Assembly: GCF_000004195.4 (NCBI RefSeq)
Contig: NC_030680.2
Location: 150,726,663 to 150,790,662 of the forward strand
Length of the DNA stretch: 64,000 bases
Origin: Xenopus tropicalis
Lineage: Eukaryota > Chordata > Amphibia > Anura > Pipidae
Direction of reading: 5' to 3'
The notes under the pieces were generated by a model. That model saw only the letters and a list, made by a program, of their open reading frames with translations, searched no databases and had not been told where the DNA came from. The number at the start of each line of letters is the position of its first letter. The stretch's first letter is position 1. A program made the translations under genes and the position numbers. Positions 1-11,800 of the stretch are shown piece by piece.

Positions 1-344
1 ATCTGGGTGCGGGGCCACGAGCCCTTGGCTCCCCTTTTTCTGCTAAATTCAGGCAAATGGCTTCCCAGGAAAGGAAAATAATTGGGCTGGCCGGAAGGTT
101 TATTCTCTCCCCCTTGTGTTATTTAAGGCTCCTTACTGGGGGAGCCGGTGAATTTGCACTTTTTTTGTGCATTTTCTTGGATAAAGGCTTAGCAGTAGCA
201 GATACTTTGTATCAAATAGAGAAAATAGGCACCAGAATTCTCAATAATTTTGCACCCAACACAAAGGGTAAAGACCATACCTTGTAAGATTTACCCGTTT
301 GGTGAGGTCAATAAACGAGGGGATCTTCTCCCCATATGTCCACC

Positions 345-905
345 TAAAAGTGTGCGATACCAGGCTTAAGCATCGTACGATATTCGGTGCGTGTATGGCG
401 GATCAACGAGACGACCGATATCTCAAAGGCTGCGGATATCGCCTGTCTCGTCGATCGCCAGGTTAAAAGAGGCGCCCGATCAAAATCTTTTAACCTGGCG
501 ATCGATGAGACAAGCGATATCCGCAGCCTTTCAGATATCTGAGAAGAAAATCTGCTTTCAGGGCTGAATCGGTAGGTGGAGGAGGTATAATTCCTATTGT
601 TTCTACCTCCATATCTTTCCCGAGACTGATGGTCGCAGGAATGATCAGAATTGCTAGGTGTATGGCCACTTTAATTCAAGGAGCTGATGTAGTTCCTGAT
701 CCGACGGAAACACACCTTATTATTATCAAAACCAATTTGAGGCCAGATATCGGTTGTGGGTGCCCATACTCGGGCAGCTGAATCAGTCTGAATGATCCGT
801 ATGGGCATCTGAAATCTACCTGTGTATGGGCACCTTAAATTGTCATAACTCGGCTGATATCCGCAGGCTTTGCGATATTGGGCGTCTCGTGCGTTTGTGG
901 CCACC
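345..905. mobile_element. Fold-back MITE remnants of the GTGTATGGCCACNTTAA-end family
   Basis: The stretch carries long inverted segments: the sequence around 440-475 (gcctgtctcgtcgatcgcca) is repeated in reverse complement around 495-525. Segments end in GTGTATGGCCACTTTAA (about 656-674) and TTTGTGGCCACCTTAA (about 894-909), the same terminus as the intact element at 24641-25076. I read it as one or two partly overlapping MITE copies. No protein-coding potential is seen. The superfamily (possibly PIF/Harbinger, from the 3-bp TAA/TTA flank) is inferred. Confidence 0.5.
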
Positions 906-1263
906 TTAAAGGAACAGTAACACCAAAAACTGGTGTGTTTGCCTCAGAAATTTCTATAAACAAAGCTGCTGTTTAGCCACGGGGGCAGCCATTCAAAGGA
1001 GAAAAGGCACAGGCACATAGGAGATAACAGATAATCACTATTGTATTCTAGAGAGGTCATCTGTTATCTGCTATGTAACCTGTGCCTTTTCTCCTTTTTT
1101 CCAACTTGAATGGCTGCCCCCATGGCTACACAGCAGCTTATTTATATAAACTATAGTAGTGTTACTGTAGCAAACACACAACTGTTACCAGTGCAGGGCA
1201 ACAGTACATTATATTTTAATCACTTTAAAAAACTTTCATTTATTGGTGTTACTGTTCCTTTAA
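906..1263. mobile_element. Intact T2-type MITE with perfect 21-bp terminal inverted repeats
   Basis: The ends are exact reverse complements over 21 bases: TTAAAGGAACAGTAACACCA(A) at 906-926 and its complement at 1243-1263. Inside lies a second inverted pair, with the gggggcagccattcaa and ggagaaaaggcacagg blocks matched in reverse around 1060-1125, so most of the element can fold back. The TTAAAGGRR terminus with a TTAA target is what I remember for Xenopus T2 (Kolobok-like) MITEs. The element is non-autonomous and has no gene. Confidence 0.75.
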
Positions 1264-1330
1264 TTTATGGTTCTAGAGTATACAAAGGGCTGCAGCTATT
1301 TTGAGCGGTGAGTAGCGTTACAAACTGTAG

Positions 1331-2185
1331 GCTAAAGGTCCCCATACACGCTGAGATCCGCTCGCTTGGCAACCTACGGGTGGGCAATATCGGGGGAAAA
1401 AAAAAAAATTCAATCGTTTGGCCCTGGGGCGTAACGATTGAATTATACTGGCGGCAAGGGGCAGTCGGTTCGGGGACCGCATCAATGAGCCGATGCGGTC
1501 CCTGATCCGACTGAATCTTCTAACCTGGCCGATCGAGATCTGGCTAATTTCAGGCCAGATATCGGTCGGCCAGGCCCCTCGTTTCTGCCCCTACATGGGC
1601 AGGTGAGGGCCACGCACAGCAGCAGTTGTGGGCACACTAAAATCAGCACCCTTCATGTGCGAATAGGCACCATTAATTAAAGGTTCTTGCATCCAAACCC
1701 ACTCCATACGCTCCCCGCCAGCCCCTTGGATAAATCGGCCACAACTTGATGCCGGGGACCCGGGAGCTACCAGCACCTTGAACGCTTAATTATGGCAAAG
1801 CATGCTGCGTTCTGGGTAGAAAAATGGCACATTGTTCCCAAATTGTAATTTTTAAATGCACTAAAGCTGGCCATACACGCACCGATAATATTGTAGGAAA
1901 CCCCATTTCATACGATATTCGGTGTGTGTATGGCAAGTTGGCGAGGCGACCGATATCGCAGAAGACTGTGGATATCGGTCGACTCGCCGATCGGGCGCCA
2001 TAGAAGGCACCTGAGCAAAATCTGCCTTCAGAGCTGAATCGGCAGAAGGAGGTGGGAATCCTATTGTTTCTACCTCCATATCTGATGTTTCAGCCCTTGA
2101 ACGTTAGTGGTGAATTGGAACGATCTTTTGTGCGACCGATGGCTGCACGAAAGAACGAAAATCGCCACGTGTGTGGCCACTTTAA
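1331..2185. mobile_element. Two further 'GGCCATACACG' family MITE copies
   Basis: One copy begins near 1334 (AAAGGTCCCCATACACG) and runs to about 1600. A better preserved copy runs from 1861 (TAAAGCTGGCCATACACG) to about 2185 (GTGTGTGGCCACTTTAA) and has imperfect inverted termini. Both share internal blocks with 345-905 and 24641-25076, such as cgatattcggtg and tttctacctccatatct. Confidence 0.5.
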
Positions 2186-2920
2186 TGGTGGCCAGCATAT
2201 CCCTAGAGGGAGTTCTTTTTGTCACGTGTTTGACAAAGAAGCTTCTGTTGTTGGGACAGACGTCTCCGCGCACATGTGTGCCAGGGTGCAGTGCCCAGCG
2301 CTGAGCCCCCAACTGCTCCCTATTTCCTACACTTCTGGGGATGTAACATCTCTGCTCTATTGCAATCAAAGCCCTTGGTTACTATGGAAATGCTGCACTG
2401 CTGCTGACGAGGTGGGTTTAACCCTTTAGCACAGGTCCTTCCCTCCAGTTGCTTGTTTGGATTGCAAATTATTCATTATTAATTTCCCCCAGTGCTTTTT
2501 AGAGATAATTCATCATTCAGTCCATGCTCAGAGGAGCTGACAGTCTGAGGCCCCTATTGCATTTACACACTACGATCAATTCAATCAGAAGCCAATTAAC
2601 CAGCCTGTGTATGTGTTTGGGTGTGGAAGGAAACCCATTCAGACACAGAGAGAACATATAAACTCTTTGCAGAGTGTGACCGAGCAGGAATCGAACTCAA
2701 GGCCCCAGTGCTGATCAGTAAACCAATCAAAACAATAACCTGCCCCTATACACTTTGCCCACCCAATACTGAATTGCCAACTACCTTAAACTCCGCCTAC
2801 AGTACTTCAATGGCCTCCACTTTAATCTAGGTTGAAGGCCATAACCAAGAAATTTAAACTGCACTGTAGCGCCAAAACTATATTATGCTGCTATGTTGGA
2901 CTTTTCAAAGCTAAATTAAA
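2186..2920. other. Non-coding stretch, no gene seen
   Basis: I see no exon here. Around 2610-2720 there is a block (gaacatataaactctttgca followed by gaatcgaactcaagg) resembling a dispersed repeat common in fish and frogs. It includes a tRNA-like B-box string but no cloverleaf. Confidence 0.4.
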
Positions 2921-3635
2921 ATGTTGTATATACATATGGGTAGGGGGTGCCATAGTGTTTCCCTTAGACAGAACACTATGGGGGTACAGCTTATTGTGTG
3001 CCCAGAACATTCCTTCTCTGTATATTTGTATTTATACATATGGGTAGGGGGTGCCATAGTGTTTCCCATAGACAGTACAGTATGGGGGTACAGCTTATTG
3101 TGTGCCCAGAACATTCCTTCTCTGTATATTTGTATTTATACATATGGGTAGGGGGTGCCATAGTGTTTCCCTTAGACAGTACAGTGTGGGGGTACAGCTT
3201 ATTGTGTGCCCAGAACATTCCCTCTCTGTATATTTGTATTTATACATATGGGTAGGGGGTGCCATAGTGTTTCCCTTAGACAGTACAGTGTGGGGGTACA
3301 GCTTATTGTGTGCCCAGAACATTCCCTCTCTGTATATTTGTATTTATACATATGGGTAGGGGGTGCCATAGTGTTTCCCTTAGACATTACAGTATGGGGG
3401 TACAGCTTATTGTGTGCCCAGAACATTCCTTCTCTGTATATTTGTATTTATACATATGGGTAGGGGTGCCATAGTGTTTCCCTTAGACAGTACAGTATGG
3501 GGGTACAGCTTATTGTGTGCCCAGAACATTCCTTCTCTGTATATTTGTATTTATACATATGGGTAGGAGGTGCCATAGTGTTTCCCTTAGACAGTACAGT
3601 ATGGGGGTACAGCTTATTGTGTGCCCAGAACATTC
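2921..3635 (+). repeat. 104-bp minisatellite, family A, about 7 copies
   Basis: The unit runs from a tatatttgtatttatacatatggg block through gccatagtgtttcccttag to cagcttattgtgtgcccaga, with a period of 104 bp. Copies differ by a few substitutions, for example cagtgtggggg for cagtatggggg. The same unit recurs at 5955-6746, 53384-53647 and 57117-58349. Because 104 is not a multiple of 3, overlapping 75-85-codon open frames appear at 104-bp spacing; these are not genes. Confidence 0.95.
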
Positions 3636-3741
3636 CATTGCACTTCCTATTCAGTGTGTGAACTATAACTTATCACGTTACATATATTAATAGCTTTGCT
3701 ACAATAATGGGCCCTTAGGGGCCACTGGGACCCGCACATAC

Positions 3742-3874
3742 CTTGGAAAGCTCGGAGCAGATAGGTTTCCAGATGCGTTTCATTGACCATCTTCCCTCTG
3801 TATATCCCATCCATATCCTGGCACGGGGGCTTCTTTATTAAGAGTATGTCGGCAGCGAGGCTGGGGAAGTTCAT
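3742..3874 (-). CDS. Candidate first coding exon of an unidentified minus-strand gene
   Basis: On the minus strand an ATG in good Kozak context (CACCATGA) opens 44 codons beginning MNFPSLAADILLIKKPP and ending at a strong-looking donor, CAAG|GTATGT. I do not recognise the protein. No following exon could be linked within 1-3741. If the missing dcp1a exons lie left of the window, this exon is nested antisense in a dcp1a intron, which lowers its plausibility. It could equally be a chance open frame. Confidence 0.25.
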
Positions 3875-4474
3875 GGTGCCCCCCCCCCCCAGAGAGGCTG
3901 CTGGGATACGGTGTTTGTTCTTCCCTTTAGATCCCTGGCAAATCCAACTGCTTTATATCCGACCCCGGGGCACGTTGGTGGGGAGTCGGTTGTGCCGCAG
4001 GGCAATGGGGCATATTCCTAGTGGTGCCAATACCCCTACACAGCACTTCCTTATGCTGAGAGCAGAGGCTTCTGGGCATCTCCGGGATTCCTACTCATTA
4101 CGCGAGGCTGGCAGATCCACTCCCGATATCTCCCCAATCTGTGTTGGTGCTGCCGTGGGCATGCCGACAATCAGCAGCAGGGCTCTATGGCAACGGCACC
4201 ACGTAGGAACGTCCTCATCTACCCAAGTTCTGCAGGATTTCTATAAACATCTTCCCTAGATCTGTGCTTTATAGAGACTGGCACGTCTTCCTGCGCTGCC
4301 CCCGAGACCACACACGGAAACCAGCGGGCAGCCCAGCCATTAACTAATGCACCTTATCTGAGTGTCCCTTATTATCTCTGGCTGGGTGGCTGCAAACACT
4401 GGCTTTCTGTTTATCTGAGTGCCTTCCCCAGGCTCCCTGAGTGCTGATACCCCAGTGTGGGGCCTGGCAACTCT
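3875..4474. other. Non-coding stretch, no gene seen
   Basis: This is moderately GC-rich unique-looking sequence with a C-tract at about 3880-3890. A 158-codon plus-strand frame (3783-4259) crosses it but has no recognisable protein features. Confidence 0.3.
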
Positions 4475-5310
4475 TAACTGCCCCTTCCCCAGTGTAACCA
4501 ACCCCAACTGGGCCAGCCTTTCCCCATAACTGAGCCCATTCCCTTTATCAGCTTAGTCGCTCTTCCCTGTACTTTCTCTATTTCATTACTGCCCCCCCCC
4601 TTATATATTTATATATAGTGACCCCCCCCCCTTAACTGCCCCTTCCCCAGTGTAACCAATCCCAACTGGGCCAGCCTTTCCCCATAACTGAGCCCATTCC
4701 CTTTATCAGCTTAGTCGCTCTTCCCTGTACTTTCTCTATTTCATTACTGCCCCCCCCCTTATATATTTATATATAGTGACCCCCCCCTTAACTGCCCTTC
4801 CCCAGTGTAACCAATCCCAACTGGGCCAGCCTTTCCCCATAACTGAGCCCATTCCCTTTATCAGCTTAGTCGCTCTTCCCTGTACTTTCTCTATTTCATT
4901 ACTGCCCCCCCTTATATATTTATATATAGTGACCCCCCCTTAACTGCCCCTTCCCCAGTGTAACCAATCCCAACTGGGCCAGCCTTTCCCCATAACTGAG
5001 CCCATTCCCTTTATCAGCTTAGTCACTCTTCCCTGTACTTTCTCTATTTCATTACTGCCCCCCCTTATATATTTATATATAGTGACCCCCCCTTAACTGC
5101 CCCCCCCAGTGTAACCAATCCCAACTGGGCCAGCCTTTCCCCATAACTGAGCCCATTCCCTTTATCAGCTTAGTCGCTCTTCCCTGTACTTTCTCTATTT
5201 CATTATCCCCCCCCTTATATATTTATATATATATATAGTGACCCCCCCCCTTAACTGCCCCTTCCCCAGTGTAACCAATCCCAACTGGGCCAGCCTTTCT
5301 TTCATGCCCT
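4475..5310 (+). repeat. About 154-bp minisatellite, 5-6 copies, with variable C-tracts
   Basis: The unit contains taactgccccttccccagtg, then gggccagcctttccccataa, then a pyrimidine-rich stretch and ttatatatttatatatagtg followed by a run of C. The period drifts between about 152 and 158 bp because the two C-runs and the TA-rich block change length from copy to copy. It lies upstream of the first visible dcp1a exon. Confidence 0.92.
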
Positions 5311-5954
5311 TTATTAACTTACCTGCCCTTCTCTACCCATAAGGAAGGGGGCAGGAAACCTTTATTCTCTTTATGTTTATAGAGGGAATTGGCACACCCG
5401 GTGGGGGCACAAGTACCGTAAGTGCCCGGTTGCTGGTTACACTGAGCCCCCAGCCTAGATGATGCCGGTCGCTGGCCGCGTGACTGTGACATTGAGTGCC
5501 TTTCACGGGGTTTGGGCGAGCTCTCATTCTGCCAGACAAACGCTGACTTGGGCTTTTCACTGCGGAGCTCGGCTGGGCAGCCCCTGGCACTGATTCCTGG
5601 CTGCCCATTAAGCTGTCGCTCTCAGCTCTTTATCTTCATTTCTCCTCAGACAGGTTCTGTTTGTCTGTGTTTGGGGGGTGTTGGGCCTTGGCACGCTCGC
5701 TTTCTTTGGGGGGAGCAACTGTGTCTTTCCAAAAATGGCAAAAATATCATTGTCATTTATTTCTATAGCACCAACGTGTTCTGTGTTATACAGGAAGGAG
5801 CAGCAACAACCACCCCCGGGATACAGTGAGAGGGTAGGTAGGTAGCTCTAGTCTGGCCAAACACAGGGGCTAATTACTGACCTTTTATTTTTACATTTAC
5901 TGCCTGGAGTGAGCTTTATCTGGTCAGAATGGGAGGGATCACCAACATGACAGC
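5311..5954. other. Non-coding stretch, no gene seen
   Basis: No exon with convincing splice sites was found. I looked here for the missing dcp1a EVH1 exons and did not find them. Confidence 0.4.
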
Positions 5955-6746
5955 CCCTACCCATGTGTATAAATACAAATATACAGAGAAGGAATGTTCT
6001 GGGCACACAATAAGCTGTACCCCCATACTGTACTGTCTAAGGGAAACACTATGGCACCTCCTACCCATATGTATAAATACAAATATACAGAGAGGGAATG
6101 TTCTGGGCACACAATAAGCTGTACCCCCATACTGTACTGTCTAAGGGAAACACTATGGCACCCCCTACCCATATGTATAAATACAAATATACAGAGAAGG
6201 AATGTTCTGGGCACACAATAAGCTGTACCCCCATACTGTACTGTCTAAGGGAAACACTATGGCACCTCCTACCCATATGTATAAATACAAATATACAGAG
6301 AGGGAATGTTCTGGGCACACAATAAGCTGCAACCCCATACTGTACTGTCTAAGGGAAACACTATGGCACCTCCTACCCATATGTATAAATACAAATATAC
6401 AGAGAAGGAATGTTCTGGGCACACAATAAGCTGTACCCCCATACTGTACTGTCTAAGGGAAACACTATGGCACCTCCCTACCCATATGTATAAATACAAA
6501 TATACAGAGAAGGAATGTTCTGGGCACACAATAAGCTGTACCCCCATACTGTACTGTCTAAGGGAAACACTGTGGCACCCCCTACCCATATGTATAAATA
6601 CAAATATACAGAGAAGGAATGTTCTGGGCACACAATAAGCTGTACCCCCATACTGTACTGTCTAAGGGAAACACTATGGCACCTCCTACCCATATGTATA
6701 AATACAAATATACAGAGAAGGAATGTTCTGGGCACACAATAAGCTC
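5955..6746 (-). repeat. 104-bp minisatellite, family A, about 7.6 copies, inverted
   Basis: This is the reverse complement of the unit at 2921-3635 (agggaaacactatggcac, then cccatatgtataaatac), with period 104. One junction near 6473 has an extra base. Together with the first array it forms a long inverted pair about 2.3 kb apart. Confidence 0.95.
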
Positions 6747-7058
6747 CTTGACTCCTTCCTATTTAGACCTGGTAGGACACGGCTTGCCTATATTTACTTT
6801 CTGGTAACCAAGTCATTGGGGCCCCATTGGAGCGGTCGGCAGATGATTTAGCAGAATATAAGAGATAAAAATAGAATATCTTTCCGCCTAGACATCCTGT
6901 CCATAGAAGCATTCCCTCTACTTATCTCTTTATCTGGTGTCTGGAAATCCCTTCACTTTAATCCCGGTATCCAAGTGATAAATACCGCCTTACCCCCGTC
7001 TTAAAGCGATACTGGCACCGCACAATTATAATTATACCAATTATTTCCCTATGGAACC

Positions 7059-7535
7059 TTTAAAGGGAAGGGTTCACCTATAAGGTAACTTTTAGTATGT
7101 TATAGAATGGCCAATTCTAAGCAACTTTTCAATTAGTCTTTTATTATAGTTTTTTAATTATTTCCCTTCTTCTGACTCTTTCCAGCTTTCAAATGGGGGT
7201 CACTGACCCCGGCAGCCAAACCCTATTGCTCTGTGAGGCTCCAGTTTTATTGTTATTGTTACTTTTTATTCCTTATCTTTCTATTCAGCCCCTCCACTAT
7301 TCATATATCAGTCTCACATTCAAACCACTCCCTAGTTGCTAAGGTAATTAGGACCCTAGCAACCAGATAGCTGCTGAAACTCCAAACTGCAGAGCTGCTG
7401 AACAAAAAGTGAAATAATTAAAAAACTACAAATAATAAAAAAATGAAGACCAATTGCAAATTGTCTCAGAATATCACTCTCTACATCCTACTAAAAGCTA
7501 ACAGAAAGGTGTCCAGTTGTTTTCTGTTGGCCATA
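7059..7535. mobile_element. T2-type MITE copy, right end decayed
   Basis: It begins TTAAAGGGAAGGGTTCACC and continues with blocks shared by many copies in this window: gttatagaatggccaattct, ggggtcactgaccccggcag and ttgctaaggtaattaggacc. The right end near 7500-7535 no longer shows a clean terminus. Confidence 0.65.
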
Positions 7536-8526
7536 CCCTGCCAGATCCCCTTGTTTGGATTTTTTGCCACAGTGCGGATGTAGCCTGAGATTGTTTACCT
7601 GTATGTTGGGCCAAATTGGGCTGGTTATTGTAAATAAAGGCAACATAACCATTTGGTGTTCAAGTGATTCAAGTAACTTTCATCACTGGTGATGTTGCCT
7701 ATAGCAACCAATCAGCAATTAGATTTCAATGGTCACCTACAAGTTAGAAAACAAAAGCAAAGATCTGATTGGTTGCTTTGGTGATGTTTGTCTCCAATGT
7801 AATAAATACCCCCCCAAGTGTATTGGCAGCAACCATGGGTGGCAGGACCCTGCGCCCTAGAGCTGTAAGTGGGCAAAGAGGAGTGGGGACGCTGGGGGTA
7901 ACCATGAATATAAAGGGGGGGGGGGAATGGAGGGCAATGATGATTGTGGGGAATGATCCATCAGAAAATATTTTTTCTAGGTCTTAAGTTGCCCTTTAAA
8001 GGCAAACTGTTGTATATGTATGTATATCTTTATTTATAAAGCGCTACTTATGTACCCAGCGCTGTAGAATACATTAATACAAACAGGGGGTTAATAAGAT
8101 AATAATAGATAAATACACAGTATAACAATAAATACAAATAAATAAAAGATATAGTTGCAATAAGTTAAGAGTGGAAGGCACAAGAGGATGGAGGTCCCTG
8201 CCCCATAGAGCTTACACTCTATATATTGCATATGGGAAATTGAGGCTGGGGCAGTTTGGCAGTAGCCCCCACATCCCCTAACAGCTGGCGTCTGTTTCCC
8301 AGCTCCTTTTTCTGTTTACTCTGCGTTGCCCCTATCAGTGCTGTTGCTGAACAAAGGGCAAATAAACATTAAATAGCGACTTATTGCTGCGCTTGGGACG
8401 AGGAGCTCGTTAACACCGTGTTGCTGCTAAATATCATTTGCTTGGGGAGGGGGGGCTAAAACACACATTGTGTCACAACTCGCAGCCCATTTATCTTCTC
8501 CTGTATTTGCTCTTTCTCCGTTTCAG
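7536..8526. other. dcp1a intron with dispersed repeats
   Basis: A short fold-back pair (atagcaaccaatcagcaatt and its near complement gatctgattggttgctttgg) lies at 7690-7790. A dispersed repeat (gcgctacttatgtacccagc, then ccctgccccatagagcttac) lies at about 8035-8230, and the latter block recurs near 34300. No exon was seen before 8527. Confidence 0.45.
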
Positions 8527-8593
8527 TGGCCATTTACAGCATCTGGTTTTATGACAAGATCGACTGCCAGCGGATAGCAAAACTGATGACGCA
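8527..8593 (+). CDS. dcp1a: dcp1a coding exon (end of EVH1 domain)
   Basis: The acceptor is tttctccgtttcag and the donor is CA|gtgagt. The exon encodes AIYSIWFYDKIDCQRIAKLM, the last strand and the start of the C-terminal helix of the EVH1 fold. It begins with the last two bases of a codon and ends after two bases. Confidence 0.92.
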
Positions 8594-8745
8594 GTGAGTA
8601 TCATAGCAAAGCCTCTTATGTGAGTATGGGCAGAGGTCATATCCCTGTAAGTACCGGCTGTGCCGCGGCACCGGCACTAGGGGGGGGCCCTATAGCTCCC
8701 ACAATCCCGCTGTATGTGAATGCTGGGGGTCTAGTTTGTAGATAT

Positions 8746-8803
<58 letters not shown>

Positions 8804-11800
8804 AGGTATATTGGTATATTGGTCACAGAGCATTCAGCTTTGGACCTGTGGGTATTGGGGATCAGGAGCTAATGCTCCCCCTGCACCATAGTGGCCCAAT
8901 ATGGGGCAGATCCACTGGCAAGGGGTTGGTCACCTTTGCGTTAACATTTGGTATGATGTAGAGAGTGATATTCTGAGGCAATTTGCAATTGGTCTTCGTT
9001 TTTTATTATTTGTAGTTTTTTAGTTATTTCATTTTCAGTTCAGGAGCTCTGCAGTTTGGAGTTTCAGCAGCTGTTTGGTTGCTAGGGTCCAAGTTACCTT
9101 GGCAACCAGGGAGTGGTTTGCATGAGAGACTGGTTTATGAATAGGAGAGGGGCTGAGTAGAAAAGAAAGTTAGAAAAAGTAACAATAGTTCAGCAGCTCT
9201 CCAGCTTGGAGTTTCAGCAGCTATCTGGTTGCTAGGGTCCAAATGACCTTAGTAACCAGGGAGCAGTTTAAATGAGAGACTGGAATATAAATAGGAGAGA
9301 GGGACTGAATAGAAAAATAGGTTATAAAATGTTAACAATAAAACTGGAGCCTCACAGAGCAATAGGGTTTGGCTGCCGGGGTCAGTGACCCCCATTTGAA
9401 AGCTGCAAAGAGCTAGAAGAAAAAGGCAAATAATTCAGAAACTAACATAAATTATGAAGACCAATTGAAAATTTGCTTAGAATTGGCCATTCTATAACAT
9501 AATAAAAGTTAACGTAAAGGTGAACCACCCCTTTACCCCCTAATCCCTAGTATGAGCTTGCAATCTCTCAGACAGGGGGCTTCATGGTCACACTGGGCAA
9601 TTTCAGCTGCTGATATTAGTCCTTTAGACTGATTCGGTTGCTTATCTGCCCATGTATGGGCCAGAAATTGGCCAGATCTCAATTGGGCAGGTTTGATTTT
9701 CCTGTTGAATCGGGGACTGCATAGGCCTAATGCCCCGCCATTTTAATTCAGTTGTTTGGCCCTAGGGCCAGACGGTCAAATTAGCCCGATATGAGTTTGC
9801 TCATAGCCTGTACAGAGAGATACCATAAAACTATGGCACATAGGGATTCCCCTGTACTAAGCACAATTCAGCAGGAACAGCCCCCTAAGTTTGCCCATAG
9901 CCTGTACAGAGAGATACCATAAAACTATGGCACATAGGGATTCCCCTGTACTAAGCACAATTCAGCAGGAACAGCCCCCTAAGTTTGCCCATAGCCTGTA
10001 CAGAGAGATACCATAAAACTATGGCACATAGGGATTCCCCTGTACTAAGCACAATTCAGCAGGAACAGCCCCTAAGTTTGCCCATAGCCTGTACAGAGAG
10101 ATACCATAAAACTATGGCACATAGGGATTCCCCTGTACTAAGCACAATTCAGCAGGAACAGCCCCTAAGTTTGCCCATAGCCTGTACAGAGAGATACCAT
10201 AAAACTATGGCACATAGGGATTCCCCTGTACTAAGCACAATTCAGCAGGAACAGCCCCCTAAGTTTGCTCATAGCCTGTACAGAGAGATACCATAAAACT
10301 ATGGCACATAGGGATTCCCCTGTACTAAGCACAATTCAGCAGGAACAGCCCCCTAAGTTTGCTCATAGCCTGTACAGAGAGATACCATAAAACTATGGCA
10401 CATAGGGATTCCCCTGTACTAAGCACAATTCAGCAGGAACAGCCCCCTAAGTTTGCTCATAGCCTGTACAGAGAGATACCATAAAACTATGGCACATAGG
10501 GATTCCCCTGTACTAAGCACAATTCAGCAGGAACAGCCCCCTAAGTTTGCTCATAGCCTGTACAGAGAGATACCATAAAACTATGGCACATAGGGATTCC
10601 CCTGTACTAAGCACAATTCAGCAGGAACAGCCCCCTAAGTTTGCTCATAGCCTGTACAGAGAGATACCATAAAACTATGGCACATAGGGATTCCCCTGTA
10701 CTAAGCACAATTCAGCAGGAACAGCCCCCTAAGTTTGCCCATAGCCTGTACAGAGAGATACCATAAAACTATGGCACATAGGGATTCCCCTGTACTAAGC
10801 ACAATTCAGCAGGAACAGCCCCCTAAGTTTGCCCATAGCCTGTACAGAGAGATACCATAAAACTATGGCACATAGGGATTCCCCTTGACTGGCACTACAG
10901 TTTGCTGGTGCTTGAGTCAGTGAATATATTTGGCGCCTTTGCAAGTAGATTTATACAAAAGAGAAGATGTGCGGCGCTGTTGGAGCCCTGCAGCACAAGT
11001 ATCTTCATTGCCTGCTGCCTCTGCCCGGGCCGCTACTTGGAGGCATTTTGGGCTCTATAAATATTTACCACAGACAAAAATGTCTTTGTGCAGCCGACAG
11101 ATTTTATGGGACTATACACAGGATTCTCCATTTTAGTACTAAGAGCATCGACTTGGCCTCTTAATCACATTGATTGGGCAAATGCCACGTCATTATTTTA
11201 AAAATGATATAGAAGTCCGTTCTTCTCTGGGTCTGTTCATTTGCTGGCTTCTGCTACATTGTTTCATGAGGGAGTATAAGCAGTGCAGGGAAGGGAAAGG
11301 GACAGACACAGTGACAGTTACACATAACTATAAACCCAGTGAGAATGAGGAATGAATGGATATTGGGGAGTTGTATCAGCAGTCAGAACCAGCAGTGCAG
11401 GGAAGGGAAAGGGACAGACACAGTGACAGTTACACATAACTATAAACCCAGTGAGAATGAGGAATGAATGGGTATTGGGGAGTTGTATCAGGAGTCGGAA
11501 CCAGCAGTGCAGGAAAGGGACAGACACAGTGACAGTTACACATAACTATAAACCCAGTGAGAATGAGGAATGAATGGATATTGGGGAGTTGTATCAGGAG
11601 TCAGAACCAGCAGTGCAGGGAAGGGAAAGGGACAGACACAGTGACAGTTACACATAACTATAAACCCAGTGAGAATGAGGGATGAATGGATATTGGGGAG
11701 TTGTATCAGGAGTCAGAACCAGCAGTGCAGAGAAGGGAAAGGGACAGACACAGTGACAGTTACACATAACTATAAACCCAGTGAGAATGAGGAATGAATG

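Noticed and set aside
2600..2720. tRNA gene, from a gaatcgaactc B-box-like string
   Set aside because: No paired acceptor, D or anticodon stem could be drawn; it belongs to a dispersed repeat.
2911..3633. Repeated 75-85-codon frames on both strands in the 104-bp arrays
   Set aside because: They recur every 104 bases because of the tandem unit; the same frames appear at the other family A loci in either orientation.
3783..4259. 158-codon plus-strand frame
   Set aside because: Composition is not protein-like, it overlaps the candidate antisense exon and a C-run, and no splice phase links it to dcp1a.
1..8526. Upstream dcp1a exons for the first EVH1 strands
   Set aside because: I looked for sequence encoding the conserved EVH1 start and found none with splice sites; these exons most likely lie left of the window.
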